Notes: generated by a model from the letters alone, not told the origin. A stretch of 11,880 bases of DNA from Coneutiohabitans thermophilus (GCA_034505235.1 JAPDQY010000168.1:1-11880); one strand, 5' to 3'. Shown: positions 1 through 6,929, numbered from the stretch's first letter. Numbers and translations: made by a program.

Positions 1-76
1 TGCCACGGCTTGGCCGTGGCATTCCTGCAGAAAGCATCCGCAGGATCACAAGATAAAGCCACGGTCAAACCGTGGC
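1..76. repeat. Two tandem hairpins sharing a GCCACGG / CCGTGGC stem
   Basis: The first hairpin has perfect 9-base arms (1-9 TGCCACGGC with 13-21 GCCGTGGCA) and a 3-base loop. The second has perfect 8-base arms (58-65 GCCACGGT with 69-76 ACCGTGGC) and a 3-base loop. The stem core is identical in both while the flanks differ. This suggests two copies of one extragenic palindrome rather than one structure. No T-run follows either, so terminator function is not supported. The first copy starts at the window edge and may extend beyond it. Confidence 0.7.
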
Positions 77-92
77 GGAACGGTTATTCTTT

Positions 93-113
93 GCGAAGCC
101 CCTGTGACTTCGC
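93..113. repeat. Small hairpin in a GCG/CTTCGCG-rich repeat
   Basis: GCGAAG (93-98) pairs with CTTCGC (108-113) across a 9-base loop, followed by GTCCTTGCGTG. The minus-strand reading (CGCAAGGACGCGAAG) resembles extragenic repeats I have seen in many bacterial genomes. That recollection has not been checked. Confidence 0.4.
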
Positions 114-186
114 GTCCTTGCGTGTTTTGCTTGCATCGCTTCGAAAAGTCAGCCGCATTGGGCATCCCTACCGGCAGACATGAGCT

Positions 187-214
187 CTGTGCTGCGTCTC
201 CACACGCAACACAG
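187..214. repeat. Stable 11-base-arm hairpin
   Basis: CTGTGCTGCGT (187-197) and ACGCAACACAG (204-214) pair at 10 of 11 positions around a 6-base loop. It is not followed by a T-run on either strand, so it does not look like an intrinsic terminator. It could belong to a repeat element or a small structured RNA; nothing here decides which. Confidence 0.5.
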
Positions 215-242
215 GCATGACTTGGTACTACGACCTCGAGTG

Positions 243-315
243 CTAAAATCCGCTCCACGACTCAAAACTGTCATTCCGCAGGAATGAGCGCTTTGCGCTG
301 CGGAGCGAATTTTAG
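243..315. repeat. Nested inverted repeats
   Basis: CTAAAATCCGCTCC (243-256) is the reverse complement of GGAGCGAATTTTAG (302-315) at 13 of 14 positions. Inside lies a second perfect palindrome, CATTCC-GCA-GGAATG (272-286). The nested arrangement resembles a folded mobile-element remnant or an extragenic palindromic element. No coding sequence is inside. Confidence 0.5.
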
Positions 316-429
316 AACCTGAATTTTGCACCCAGATTGATCTCCTCCGCGAAAAACGCCGCTCTGATCGCGACGGCCAACCACCCAAGGGATGGTGCAT
401 AAAAAATTTTGCAGGCAATCCGTGCTGTC

Positions 430-503
430 AACTCCGGTAGGAGTGAACTGTTTTTAGTAAAGCTACATATCGCATTTCCCAAAACTCCGTCAGGAGTGAC
501 CTG
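430..503 (+). repeat. Two direct copies of an ACTCC...GGAGTGA element
   Basis: Positions 430-450 and 483-503 match at 18 of 21 bases. Each copy is a small palindrome (ACTCC, 4-base centre, GGAGT) followed by GA and CTG. The palindrome at 272-286 (ATTCC...GGAAT then GA) looks like a diverged relative. They fit a dispersed family of short extragenic palindromes. Confidence 0.55.
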
Positions 504-618
504 CTTGGCCCTCCTCAAAAAAAACCGCGCCCGATCATGGGAAATTCTACAGGCCACTTCTAACGCAGTTTAAAGACAGGCAAGATGCCCATGTCTACAA
601 ACTCCTGACGGAGTTTTG
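480..618. repeat. 18-base perfect inverted repeat flanking about 100 bases
   Basis: Positions 480-497 (CAAAACTCCGTCAGGAGT) are exactly the reverse complement of 601-618. Each arm is also internally palindromic. The right arm, read on the minus strand, continues into TTTGTAGACATG, a different flank from the left arm. The simplest reading is two oppositely oriented copies of the same short repeat enclosing 103 bases with no gene, a layout also seen in non-autonomous mobile elements. Confidence 0.6.
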
Positions 619-684
619 TGAACACGCCATTGCTTCCGGGCAACAGCAGGCCAGCAGGCAAAATTCAGGTAGAACTTAACATCG

Positions 685-813
685 TAGTGCACTGTAAACA
701 TAAATACTGTAGTCTCCGCCCCTCGTGGGCGGCTGTTCAAAGATGAATTTTTGCTTCTTCAGCAGCGATCCGCAAGGGGTCGTGGCTACAAAAATTAACG
801 TAACAGTGCAGTA
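685..813. repeat. Imperfect 44-base inverted repeat, MITE-like
   Basis: Positions 685-728 match the reverse complement of 770-813 at 30 of 44 bases without gaps. The outermost part is strongest: TAGTGCACTGT against TACTGCACTGT differs at one position. A nested GC hairpin (716-721 CCGCCC with 727-732 GGGCGG) lies at the inner edge of the left arm. The 41-base centre has no coding potential. The element ends 32 bases before the SDR start codon, so it could affect that gene's 5' end. Size and architecture suit a miniature inverted-repeat element or a decayed hairpin; no target-site duplication is obvious. Confidence 0.45.
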
Positions 814-845
814 GTACCAATCACACCCTTTCAGATGAACTTCTC

Positions 846-1613
846 ATGCAACAGAACACGCGATTCGATCTGACCGGCAAGGTGGCCTTGATCACCGGTG
901 CCAGCAAAGGTATCGGTGCGGCGATTGCCCGTGGTCTGGCGGAGTGTGGCGCCCGCGTCGTGGTGAGCAGCCGCAAACTGGAGGCCGTGGAAGCAGTGGC
1001 GCAAACCCTGCGGCAGGCCGGTCACCAGGCAGCCGCCCTGGCCGCGCACCTGGGGCGAATGGAGGAAGCTCGCGCTTTAGTGGATCAGGCGCAGGCGCTG
1101 TTCGGCGGGCTCGATATCCTCGTCAACAACGCCGCCATCAGTCCAGTGCTGGGGCCGTTGCTCAGCCTGGAGGAGGGTCTGTTCGACAAGATCATGGCGG
1201 TGAACGTCAAGGGGCCATTGGAATTGTGCAAGCGGGCGCATCCGGTGCTGGCAAAACGCGGTGGGGGCGCCATCATCAATCTCGCCAGTGTGGGCGCGCT
1301 TTCGCCCGAGCCGCTGCTCGGCCTCTACAGCGCGAGCAAGGCGGCGCTGGTCACCTTGACAAAGGTGATGGCACGCGAATGGGGCAGGGATGGCATTCGC
1401 GTCAACGCCATCTGCCCGGGGCTGATCAAAACCCGCTTCAGCGCCGCTCTCTGGCAGAATGAGGAGATCGCCGGGCGGGTATTGCAGCAGCAGGCGATTC
1501 CGCGGTTGGGAGTGCCGGAAGACGTGGTTGGGCTTGCGATCTTTCTGGCCACGGACGCCGCGGCGCTCTGCACCGGCGGCGTGTATCTGGTGGATGGCGG
1601 CTACACGATTTAA
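846..1613 (+). CDS. SDR-family NAD(P)-dependent oxidoreductase
   Basis: A 255-residue classical short-chain dehydrogenase/reductase, of normal length for the family. The Rossmann cofactor motif is TGASKGIG at residues 17-24. The NNAA motif is at 94-97, and N120, S148, Y161 and K165 (YxxxK) form the expected catalytic tetrad. PG sits near residue 190, and the C-terminus ends LVDGGYTI, typical of FabG-like enzymes. SSRK at 41-44 follows beta strand 2, where basic residues often mark NADP preference; that is only suggestive. The substrate cannot be told from sequence. No clear Shine-Dalgarno sequence precedes the ATG, but motif spacing from the N-terminus supports this start. The gene stands alone, convergent with the downstream block, and ends at a strong terminator. 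Confidence 0.93.
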   Translation: MQQNTRFDLTGKVALITGASKGIGAAIARGLAECGARVVVSSRKLEAVEAVAQTLRQAGHQAAALAAHLGRMEEARALVDQAQALFGGLDILVNNAAISPVLGPLLSLEEGLFDKIMAVNVKGPLELCKRAHPVLAKRGGGAIINLASVGALSPEPLLGLYSASKAALVTLTKVMAREWGRDGIRVNAICPGLIKTRFSAALWQNEEIAGRVLQQQAIPRLGVPEDVVGLAIFLATDAAALCTGGVYLVDGGYTI

Positions 1614-1647
1614 TCCCCGGCGGGGGCATGCCGCGCGGGTAAAATGA

Positions 1648-1681
1648 AAAAAGCCGGAAGCAGATCTGCTTCCGGCTTTTT
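1648..1681. terminator. Bidirectional intrinsic terminator
   Basis: A perfect 34-base palindrome centred between 1664 and 1665. It has a GC-rich core (GCCGGAAGCAGA and its complement) flanked by A-runs on the left and T-runs on the right, so it ends in a U-tract on both strands. It lies 34 bases after the SDR stop and 38 bases after the stop of the convergent lipoprotein gene. It should terminate both transcripts. Confidence 0.92.
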
Positions 1682-1719
1682 GTTTCACACTCGCGCGCCC
1701 ACAACCACCGGCACACCGC

Positions 1720-2742
1720 TTATTTGATTTTCAAAGAAGCCACCACCTTCTCGAAGGCTGGCAGAAAATCCGCGCGCCTGGTCTGATCATAATTCAGAAT
1801 GATGCGATAAATCTTGTCGTTCTTCACCACGAAGTAGACCCGGCTCTCGATGCCGCGCATCGGCGAATAGTTGCGGTAGATGGCGGGATTGCCGTCAATG
1901 GTGGTCGTGCTTTGGCCCCTGCCCTTGAAGAATTTTTCGTTCTGGGCGAAGACCTTCTCCACCGTCAGACCCTGGGCCGGCAGGATATCGAGCTGCACGG
2001 TGCAATCCTGGCGGTAGCCCTTCAACTGCAGGGAAAACTCCACCGGTGCTTTGGGACGCAGCAGATTGGCGCTGAAATTGTCCGGATGGTGCAGGCTGAG
2101 GCGTTCATTGGCAAACTCGGTAAATTCCGCCGAGGGTAGACTGGGATCGGCCGCCGCGGCCGCAGCCCGCTTGGTGGGCAGCTTGAGAGTGGCGAGCAGG
2201 GTGTCGGCCGCCGCGCGATACGGCTCAAAAAAATCATTGAACGCGGCATACTCGATGGTGTACAGGACGGAATCCTTCAGTGCCATCACATGAATCACAT
2301 GCTTGCGCGTTTCCCTGTCATACGCGCCGCTGAAGACGATCTGCTTGGCTGCCGTGCTGTCGATGATTTTGTCATCAACCGACTTGATCTGGAACCCCTC
2401 GGTCTCGCGATCCTGCTTGAAGGAGTTGGCATATTGTTCGAGTGCCTGCAGGGTATCCAGCCGCTGATAACTCACAGAGAGGAGGGCGCCGTCTTTGCCG
2501 GTCTTGGAAGTGGGGTTGTAGAATTTGTCGATGACATCGGGATCATTTGACGAATAGATGTTGACCTTGCCGCCTTCCTCCACGATGTGCCAGCCGGCGG
2601 GATAGCTGAAGGTTCCCTTGAAATAGGGATTCTGATAGCGCTCATATCCGGTCACCGGGGGAATCACCGGTTTGGATGAGCAGTTGTACAACAGCAGCAG
2701 GGCAAACACCCCGGCCAACAGTTTGCCGATCTTCTTGAACAT
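1720..2742 (-). CDS. Putative lipoprotein with duplicated PsbP/DcrB-like domain
   Basis: A 340-residue predicted exported protein. I chose the ATG at 2742 because AAGGAGG lies about 8 bases upstream; a longer frame from a TTG at 2763 lacks such a site. The N-terminus has lysines, a hydrophobic stretch (residues 8-18) and LYNC ending at C21. This is lipobox-like but has Asn at -1, so lipidation is likely rather than certain. Two repeats follow, about 45-175 and 190-340. Each starts with a Phe/Leu-Ser-Tyr/His-Pro-like motif (FSYPAGW; LSLHHPDNF) and ends in a helix of the type ADTLLATLKL / FEKVVASLKI. This resembles PsbP/DcrB-like folds, by eye only. It is the last gene of the TonB operon, 32 bases after the TPR gene. 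Its role is unknown, perhaps an envelope accessory protein. Confidence 0.75.
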   Translation of the reverse strand: MFKKIGKLLAGVFALLLLYNCSSKPVIPPVTGYERYQNPYFKGTFSYPAGWHIVEEGGKVNIYSSNDPDVIDKFYNPTSKTGKDGALLSVSYQRLDTLQALEQYANSFKQDRETEGFQIKSVDDKIIDSTAAKQIVFSGAYDRETRKHVIHVMALKDSVLYTIEYAAFNDFFEPYRAAADTLLATLKLPTKRAAAAAADPSLPSAEFTEFANERLSLHHPDNFSANLLRPKAPVEFSLQLKGYRQDCTVQLDILPAQGLTVEKVFAQNEKFFKGRGQSTTTIDGNPAIYRNYSPMRGIESRVYFVVKNDKIYRIILNYDQTRRADFLPAFEKVVASLKIK

Positions 2743-2774
2743 GACACCTTCCTCCTTGCGCAATCAGCCAACGG

Positions 2775-4436
2775 TTATTGTCCCAACAATTTCAACCCTT
2801 CCAATGCATCTTTATGTCCGGGACTCAATTTCAAAACGCGGTTGTATTCCCGCCTGGCATCCTCGCGCTTGTTTTGCAGCGCATAGGCCTGCGCCAGCCA
2901 GAGATGTGTTTGATAATCGTTGTCATCGAGCTTCAATGAAGCGAGCAGATAGTTTTCCGCGGCGGGATATTTTTTATCCAGCAGGTTGAGGAAGCCGAGC
3001 TGCCGGTTGGCTTCGGCCAGTTCGGCCCGATATTTTTCCCGCGCGCTGTCGCCCGTGGCGATCACCATTTCGTATTGCTTGCGCGCCTCCTCCACGGAGT
3101 CGACCTGGCTCAGGCACAGGCCGAGGGAATTGCGGCCGCGCAGATATTTGGGCTGCAGCGTCAGCGCCTTGCGCAAACCGGCGCGTGCCTCGTTCCACTG
3201 CCGCAGCGCCATCTTGCAGTTGGCATAATTGATGTAGGTGCTCGCCATCGCCGGCGAATCCGGATCCTTGACGAACTCCTTTTCGAACATGTTGGCGGCG
3301 ATATCGAATTTCTTCAACCGCATGTAGAGCGCACCGATGTCGCTGTACAGATTCCACTGACTGGGATCCCTGACCACCACTTTTTCATAGGTCAGGGCCG
3401 CCAGCGAATCCTGCCGGGTCTCGGCGTAGGAGCGGCCCAGCCGCTTCAGATCGTCGACACTGAGCGTGTCGAGCGCACTCAGCCGCTGGTAGGCGGCGAT
3501 CGCTTCGGGGTACTTCTTGAGTTCCGCCTGGGAGGCAGCCAGCACCCGCATCGCATTGATCGCTTTGGGGTCCCTCTGCAGGATGTGTTGCGCCGCTTCG
3601 GCCGATTCTTGATACTGCCGGCTTTGAAACATGGCTTCCATGTAAAGCGGCCATGCTTCCTCCACCTGCGGGAAACGGCGGACGTGAGTCTTGTACACCC
3701 GGGCCGCTTCGCGCGGCAATTTAGCCGCCACGTAGATTTTCCCGAGCTCGAACAGCGCCGCTTGATTGGTGGTGTCCAGGCTGGTCAGGCGCTCATAGGT
3801 GCGCGCGGCTTCAGTGTAGCGTCGTTCTTTATAATAGGCTTTGGCAAGTTTGTGATGCAGCGCGGCCTGCAGCGAATCGATTTCCAGCGATTTCTCATAC
3901 TGCAGAATGCCCATGCCGGTGCTCCCCATCCTGGCATAAGCATCGCCCAAACCTTCATAGGCGGCCGAATTTTGAGGATCGGCTTCCTTGGCGAGCGTAT
4001 AGGTTGCGACCGCCTGCTCGATCGAATCCGCCGCCAGGTAAACTTCTCCGAGTTGTGTCAACAGCGCGGCATTGTTCTTGGTGTTCTTGCGGCCGTTTTT
4101 CAGGGTTTTGAAGGCGAGCGCAAAATCTTTTTGGGCAACGGCGCCCTTGGCGACCAGAATGTATCCCAGCGGATTCTTGTTGTCAACATCGATGACCGTC
4201 TGCCCCACCACGATGGCGGAATCCGGCCGGCCAGCCTGCAAATGGGTTTCACCGAGCAACTCCCATGCGGCCAAATCGCGCGGGTTCCCTGTCACGGCCT
4301 GACGCAAGAGAGCCAGGGCCTCAGTGGTCTTGCCGCGTCCCAGCAGGGCTTTGGCCTCGGCGGTCTTGCCCTGGCTCCAGGCTGCAGTGGCCATGCCGGA
4401 CACCAGCAGTACAATCAGAGAAAGGTATCGTCTCAT
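2775..4436 (-). CDS. Exported TPR-repeat protein
   Basis: A 553-residue protein made almost entirely of tetratricopeptide repeats, about 15 units. Recurrent signatures include LGEVYLAADSIEQA, LGDAYARMG, YEKSLEIDS and LAQAYALQNKREDA. The start is the ATG at 4436: it gives a good Sec signal peptide (RR, then LSLIVLLVSGMATAA) and lies 7 bases after the stop of the upstream gene. The frame stays open 93 codons further up, but there it overlaps the PstS-like gene and has no protein character. TPR arrays are protein-interaction scaffolds, and the signal peptide places this one in the periplasm or at the envelope. It may hold the PstS-like protein or TonB in a complex; that is inferred from position only. 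Confidence 0.88.
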   Translation of the reverse strand: MRRYLSLIVLLVSGMATAAWSQGKTAEAKALLGRGKTTEALALLRQAVTGNPRDLAAWELLGETHLQAGRPDSAIVVGQTVIDVDNKNPLGYILVAKGAVAQKDFALAFKTLKNGRKNTKNNAALLTQLGEVYLAADSIEQAVATYTLAKEADPQNSAAYEGLGDAYARMGSTGMGILQYEKSLEIDSLQAALHHKLAKAYYKERRYTEAARTYERLTSLDTTNQAALFELGKIYVAAKLPREAARVYKTHVRRFPQVEEAWPLYMEAMFQSRQYQESAEAAQHILQRDPKAINAMRVLAASQAELKKYPEAIAAYQRLSALDTLSVDDLKRLGRSYAETRQDSLAALTYEKVVVRDPSQWNLYSDIGALYMRLKKFDIAANMFEKEFVKDPDSPAMASTYINYANCKMALRQWNEARAGLRKALTLQPKYLRGRNSLGLCLSQVDSVEEARKQYEMVIATGDSAREKYRAELAEANRQLGFLNLLDKKYPAAENYLLASLKLDDNDYQTHLWLAQAYALQNKREDARREYNRVLKLSPGHKDALEGLKLLGQ

Positions 4437-4443
4437 TATGCGT

Positions 4444-5373
4444 CTAACCCTGTTTGAGCTGGACCAAACGCACGGGCATGGTGGCAGGAACCAGCCCGGC
4501 ATCCAGGATGATTTTTTGTCCGGGGCCGCTGGCAACGAAGGTGATGAAACCGGTGGCCACACTGCGGCCCTCTGCCGTCCAATAGAAATAGACCGGATAA
4601 TGCAGGGGGTAGAGGCCTTTGTAGATGTAGGCCTGGTGCAGTTGCACGGGCCGGCTGACGCCGGTGGAGTCAACATGCTCGACCGCCAGCACCCGCACCG
4701 TGGTGGTGGAATCATGCGGCACGGGATGCCCCAGACTGTCAGCCAGGCAACTCAACGAAACCACTCCGGCCGCGCGCGGCCGGGTGGCGACATACCGCAG
4801 GACCTCATTTTGGTTGGCAGCAAGATGGTTGGGTATGAAGTCCACTTGCGAGGGGAAAAAATGACTGTGCAGCAGCTCGTAGGGTCCGGAGTTGCGGCCG
4901 GTCAGGCAGAGATCAATGGCACCCGACCATTTCGCCTCCGGGATTTCGCTCCAATCTTTCGCCGCGCGCCGCAAGATCTTCGCAAGGGACTGTTGCGAAA
5001 TCCGGGTGATGGGATTCTGCTTGTGGGTGATGATGGCCAGTGCGTCTTCCGCAATGCGCAGGTGGCGGACATCCAGCCCGGCTTCCTTCACCACCCGCTC
5101 TTCCTCTTCATTGAATTTCCGGTCGATGACAATGACGTTGACACTGTCATTGACCAAATGCACAATCGCCTCTCGCGTCGAGGTGGCGTGCACCGTCATC
5201 ATGCCCTTGGGATACAGGCTGTGAAAGCGCTCCGCTTCCCGCAGCATCAGACGGTAGTGGGAATCATTGACCAACATGACCGCCGAACCCCGTGTCGGAT
5301 TCTCCGTCTCTTCCAGGGAGCATCCCGCCAGGCCGGCGAGCACCAGGGCTGGCCACAATTTTCTAATCATCAT
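4444..5373 (-). CDS. PstS-like substrate-binding lipoprotein
   Basis: About 309 residues from the ATG at 5373. Another in-frame ATG at 5394 would add seven residues; neither has a clear Shine-Dalgarno. The 5373 start sits inside the stop region of the preceding small gene, as in translational coupling. The N-terminus is MMIRK, a hydrophobic stretch and the lipobox LAGC. The body resembles the PstS-like phosphate-binding family: an IVIDRKF segment near the usual acidic/SR motif, ALAIITHKQNPI followed by SLAKILRRAAKDW (compare the NPV...NW region), and GRNSGPYELL where PstS has its ligand-contacting R-x-x-SGT loop. No PstA, PstB or PstC lies nearby. With TonB upstream and a TPR protein downstream, it probably serves the TonB system rather than a classical phosphate importer. 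The ligand is unproven. Confidence 0.8.
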   Translation of the reverse strand: MMIRKLWPALVLAGLAGCSLEETENPTRGSAVMLVNDSHYRLMLREAERFHSLYPKGMMTVHATSTREAIVHLVNDSVNVIVIDRKFNEEEERVVKEAGLDVRHLRIAEDALAIITHKQNPITRISQQSLAKILRRAAKDWSEIPEAKWSGAIDLCLTGRNSGPYELLHSHFFPSQVDFIPNHLAANQNEVLRYVATRPRAAGVVSLSCLADSLGHPVPHDSTTTVRVLAVEHVDSTGVSRPVQLHQAYIYKGLYPLHYPVYFYWTAEGRSVATGFITFVASGPGQKIILDAGLVPATMPVRLVQLKQG

Positions 5374-5602
5374 CGCGAGAGGATTGCGCAGCATGAAAAC
5401 GCATCATTGCCAGACGGTAGACACCCATCAACAGCGCCACGATGCCAAACATCACCCGCAGTTCCAGCGGAATATAAGGCGGTAAAACGGACAGGCCCGG
5501 GAACAGGAGTCCCACGAAGATCAGGAACGCCAGCCCGAGTGTCACAACGACTACCGTGTAGGCCAGCAGGTCTGCAATTCTCAGCTTGGCCACGCCACTC
5601 AC
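5363..5602 (-). CDS. Small two-helix membrane protein
   Basis: A predicted 79-residue protein with two hydrophobic helices: LLAYTVVVVTLGLAFLIFVG, then VMFGIVALLMGVYRLAMM. The tail is short, charged and ends RDDD. The likely start is the GTG at 5602, which overlaps the tonB stop as GTGA; another GTG at 5593 is possible. The same frame is open further upstream inside tonB but lacks protein character there. The gene overlaps tonB at one end and the PstS-like gene at the other, so it appears translationally coupled to both. I do not recognise a family. It may be an accessory subunit of the ExbB-ExbD-TonB complex. Confidence 0.65.
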   Translation of the reverse strand: MSGVAKLRIADLLAYTVVVVTLGLAFLIFVGLLFPGLSVLPPYIPLELRVMFGIVALLMGVYRLAMMRFHAAQSSRDDD

Positions 5603-6333
5603 TTTCCCGCCAGTTTGAAGCGGAAGGGAATGGAGATCCACACCGAGACCGGCCCGTTTTGCTGCAATGCCGGGGTAAACACCCACTGCATGGCGGCATC
5701 AATGGCCGCTTGATTGAAAATCTCCGCGTCGCTCTTCTGCACCACCGCCTTGCGCACCTTGCCTTCTTTGTCAACCCACACCTTCAGCCACACCGTGCCC
5801 TCCAGGCCGGCTTTGCGGGCAATCTCCGGGTAGACGGGAGTGGGCTTCTTGATGGCAACCGGTTCCTTCTCGAACGGCACGAAGTCCGGTGGCGGGCCAT
5901 CCTCTTCGATTTTGATGTCCTGTTCGAAGACGACTTCCCCGCCGGTGCCCGTGCCTTCGCCAATCGGACCAACAGCCTGCGCCATTTCCTCCTGGGAGGC
6001 AAAAGTCTGCTCCGGGCTGACCTCGGCATCCGGCACCGGCACCGGGATGCCGACGCTCGGCCGGACCGCGGGCGCTGAGATGGCAACCGCGGGCGCCGCG
6101 CTTTGGTTGGTAAGCGAGGGCGGCGGGCCCAGTTCGCTGTACTTCATGATGCGAACCGTCACCACCGGCTCTTCCTCCTCCGGAAACAAAAGAGGAATGC
6201 CGTAATAAGCGCCCAGCACGGAGCCGTGAAGCACGGCGGCAATGATCAGGCCGCGCACAACATATTTCTTGTAGTCCCGCACCAGCTCCGGCGCGCCATA
6301 GGGAAAGAGTTGCTCCAACAAAACATCCGCCAT
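5599..6333 (-). CDS. tonB: TonB energy transducer
   Basis: A 244-residue TonB-family protein. It has an N-terminal cytoplasmic part (1-27) and one membrane helix (about 28-50) containing H36 in AAVLHGSV, comparable to the essential His of TonB helices. A proline-containing periplasmic linker with acidic stretches follows (about 50-155). The C-terminal TonB domain (about 160-244) carries YPEIARKAGLEGTVWLKVWV, DKEGKV, FNQAAIDAAMQWVFTPA and a final IPFRFKL strand. TonB passes proton-motive energy from ExbB-ExbD to outer-membrane receptors. The linker is poorer in Lys-Pro repeats than in enteric TonB. AGGGAG about 7 bases upstream supports the start. It lies 14 bases after exbD2. No TonB-dependent receptor is in the window. 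Confidence 0.93.
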   Translation of the reverse strand: MADVLLEQLFPYGAPELVRDYKKYVVRGLIIAAVLHGSVLGAYYGIPLLFPEEEEPVVTVRIMKYSELGPPPSLTNQSAAPAVAISAPAVRPSVGIPVPVPDAEVSPEQTFASQEEMAQAVGPIGEGTGTGGEVVFEQDIKIEEDGPPPDFVPFEKEPVAIKKPTPVYPEIARKAGLEGTVWLKVWVDKEGKVRKAVVQKSDAEIFNQAAIDAAMQWVFTPALQQNGPVSVWISIPFRFKLAGK

Positions 6334-6347
6334 GTGATTCTCCCTGG

Positions 6348-6917
6348 TTATGGACCAACGGCTTGCACCGGCGGGCCGGTATATCCAGCTTTTTCCATCA
6401 GCTTCTGGTCTTCGGGCAGCATCGGCGCAATGCTGAAGCGCGAAATGTTGGCAAGATTCAGCTCGTCGATGATGTCCACCAGCATGGTGTAGGTGCCTTC
6501 GCGGTGAACCTTGATCAGGGTAATAAGCTTGGGATTGGCGCGGTTGCGCTCCTCCATCAACTGGCGGAACTTGGCGAGCGCACGGGGCTTCTTGTCCGGG
6601 TCTTTGAGATCCGCGCCCGGCACCACCACTTCCGGCACATCATTCCCCATGCTGCAATACACCGTGCCGTCGGGCACGACCCGCACCGTCAGCAGATTGG
6701 ACTCGGCCACATCGACCTTGGTTTCATCGGGCGGCAGGTTGATCTCCATCGTTTGTGGCTTGCTGAACACGGTGGTCAGCATGAAGAAGGTCAACAACAG
6801 GAAGGCCACGTCCACCATCGGCGTCATGTCGATGCGGATGCCCAGGCGGCGTTTTTTCTTGTGCTTCTTTCCGGCCCGGGCATGACTTCTCGATTCGCCA
6901 CTTTCAACGGCAGCCAT
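6348..6917 (-). CDS. exbD: ExbD-family biopolymer transport protein (second copy)
   Basis: A 189-residue ExbD/TolR protein. The signature DMTPMVDVAFLLLTFFMLTT lies at residues 30-49; D36 is the conserved membrane Asp of the proton path. A Lys/Arg-rich cytoplasmic tail (KKHKKKRR) precedes the helix, and the periplasmic domain follows. It is longer than the usual 140 or so residues because of this basic tail, an extended loop around residues 95-125 and a C-terminal extension. The start is the ATG at 6917, with GGGAG about 8 bases upstream; a TTG at 6923 is too close to that site. It lies 12 bases after the first exbD. Confidence 0.93.
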   Translation of the reverse strand: MAAVESGESRSHARAGKKHKKKRRLGIRIDMTPMVDVAFLLLTFFMLTTVFSKPQTMEINLPPDETKVDVAESNLLTVRVVPDGTVYCSMGNDVPEVVVPGADLKDPDKKPRALAKFRQLMEERNRANPKLITLIKVHREGTYTMLVDIIDELNLANISRFSIAPMLPEDQKLMEKAGYTGPPVQAVGP

Positions 6918-6929
6918 AGTCAATCTCCC

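Larger units (their letters stand above)
1..845. other. Gene-free, repeat-rich intergenic region
   Basis: No reading frame in this stretch has recognisable protein motifs, a good ribosome binding site or codon use like the neighbouring genes. It is instead packed with hairpins and inverted repeats, listed separately: paired GCCACGG hairpins near 1-76, a hairpin at 93-113, a long stem at 187-214, nested inverted repeats at 243-315, ACTCC/GGAGT elements at 430-618, and a 44-base-arm inverted repeat at 685-813. It probably represents accumulated extragenic repeats upstream of the SDR gene. I found no tRNA or rRNA and no CRISPR spacing. Confidence 0.7.

Noticed and set aside
1..21. Intrinsic terminator of an upstream gene
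   Set aside because: The hairpin is strong but no T-run follows on the plus strand, and the upstream sequence is not visible.
312..557. Minus-strand 81-codon frame in the repeat region
   Set aside because: It overlaps ACTCC repeats and an inverted repeat, has no ribosome site and no motif; it looks like repeat-derived noise.
430..618. Possible CRISPR array from repeated ACTCC units
   Set aside because: There are only three units, in mixed orientation, with uneven spacing and no cas genes nearby.
3075..4457. Plus-strand open frame of 460 codons opposite the TPR gene
   Set aside because: It mirrors the TPR gene on the other strand, has no domain motifs, and is explained by high GC keeping the antisense frame free of stops.
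4437..4715. N-terminal extension of the TPR frame by 93 codons
   Set aside because: It overlaps the PstS-like gene out of frame, and a start at 4436 gives a clean signal peptide immediately after the preceding stop.
4324..6078. Plus-strand open frame of 584 codons opposite the PstS-like and tonB genes
   Set aside because: It crosses three well-supported minus-strand genes, has low-complexity His/Arg/Gln-rich composition and no recognisable family.
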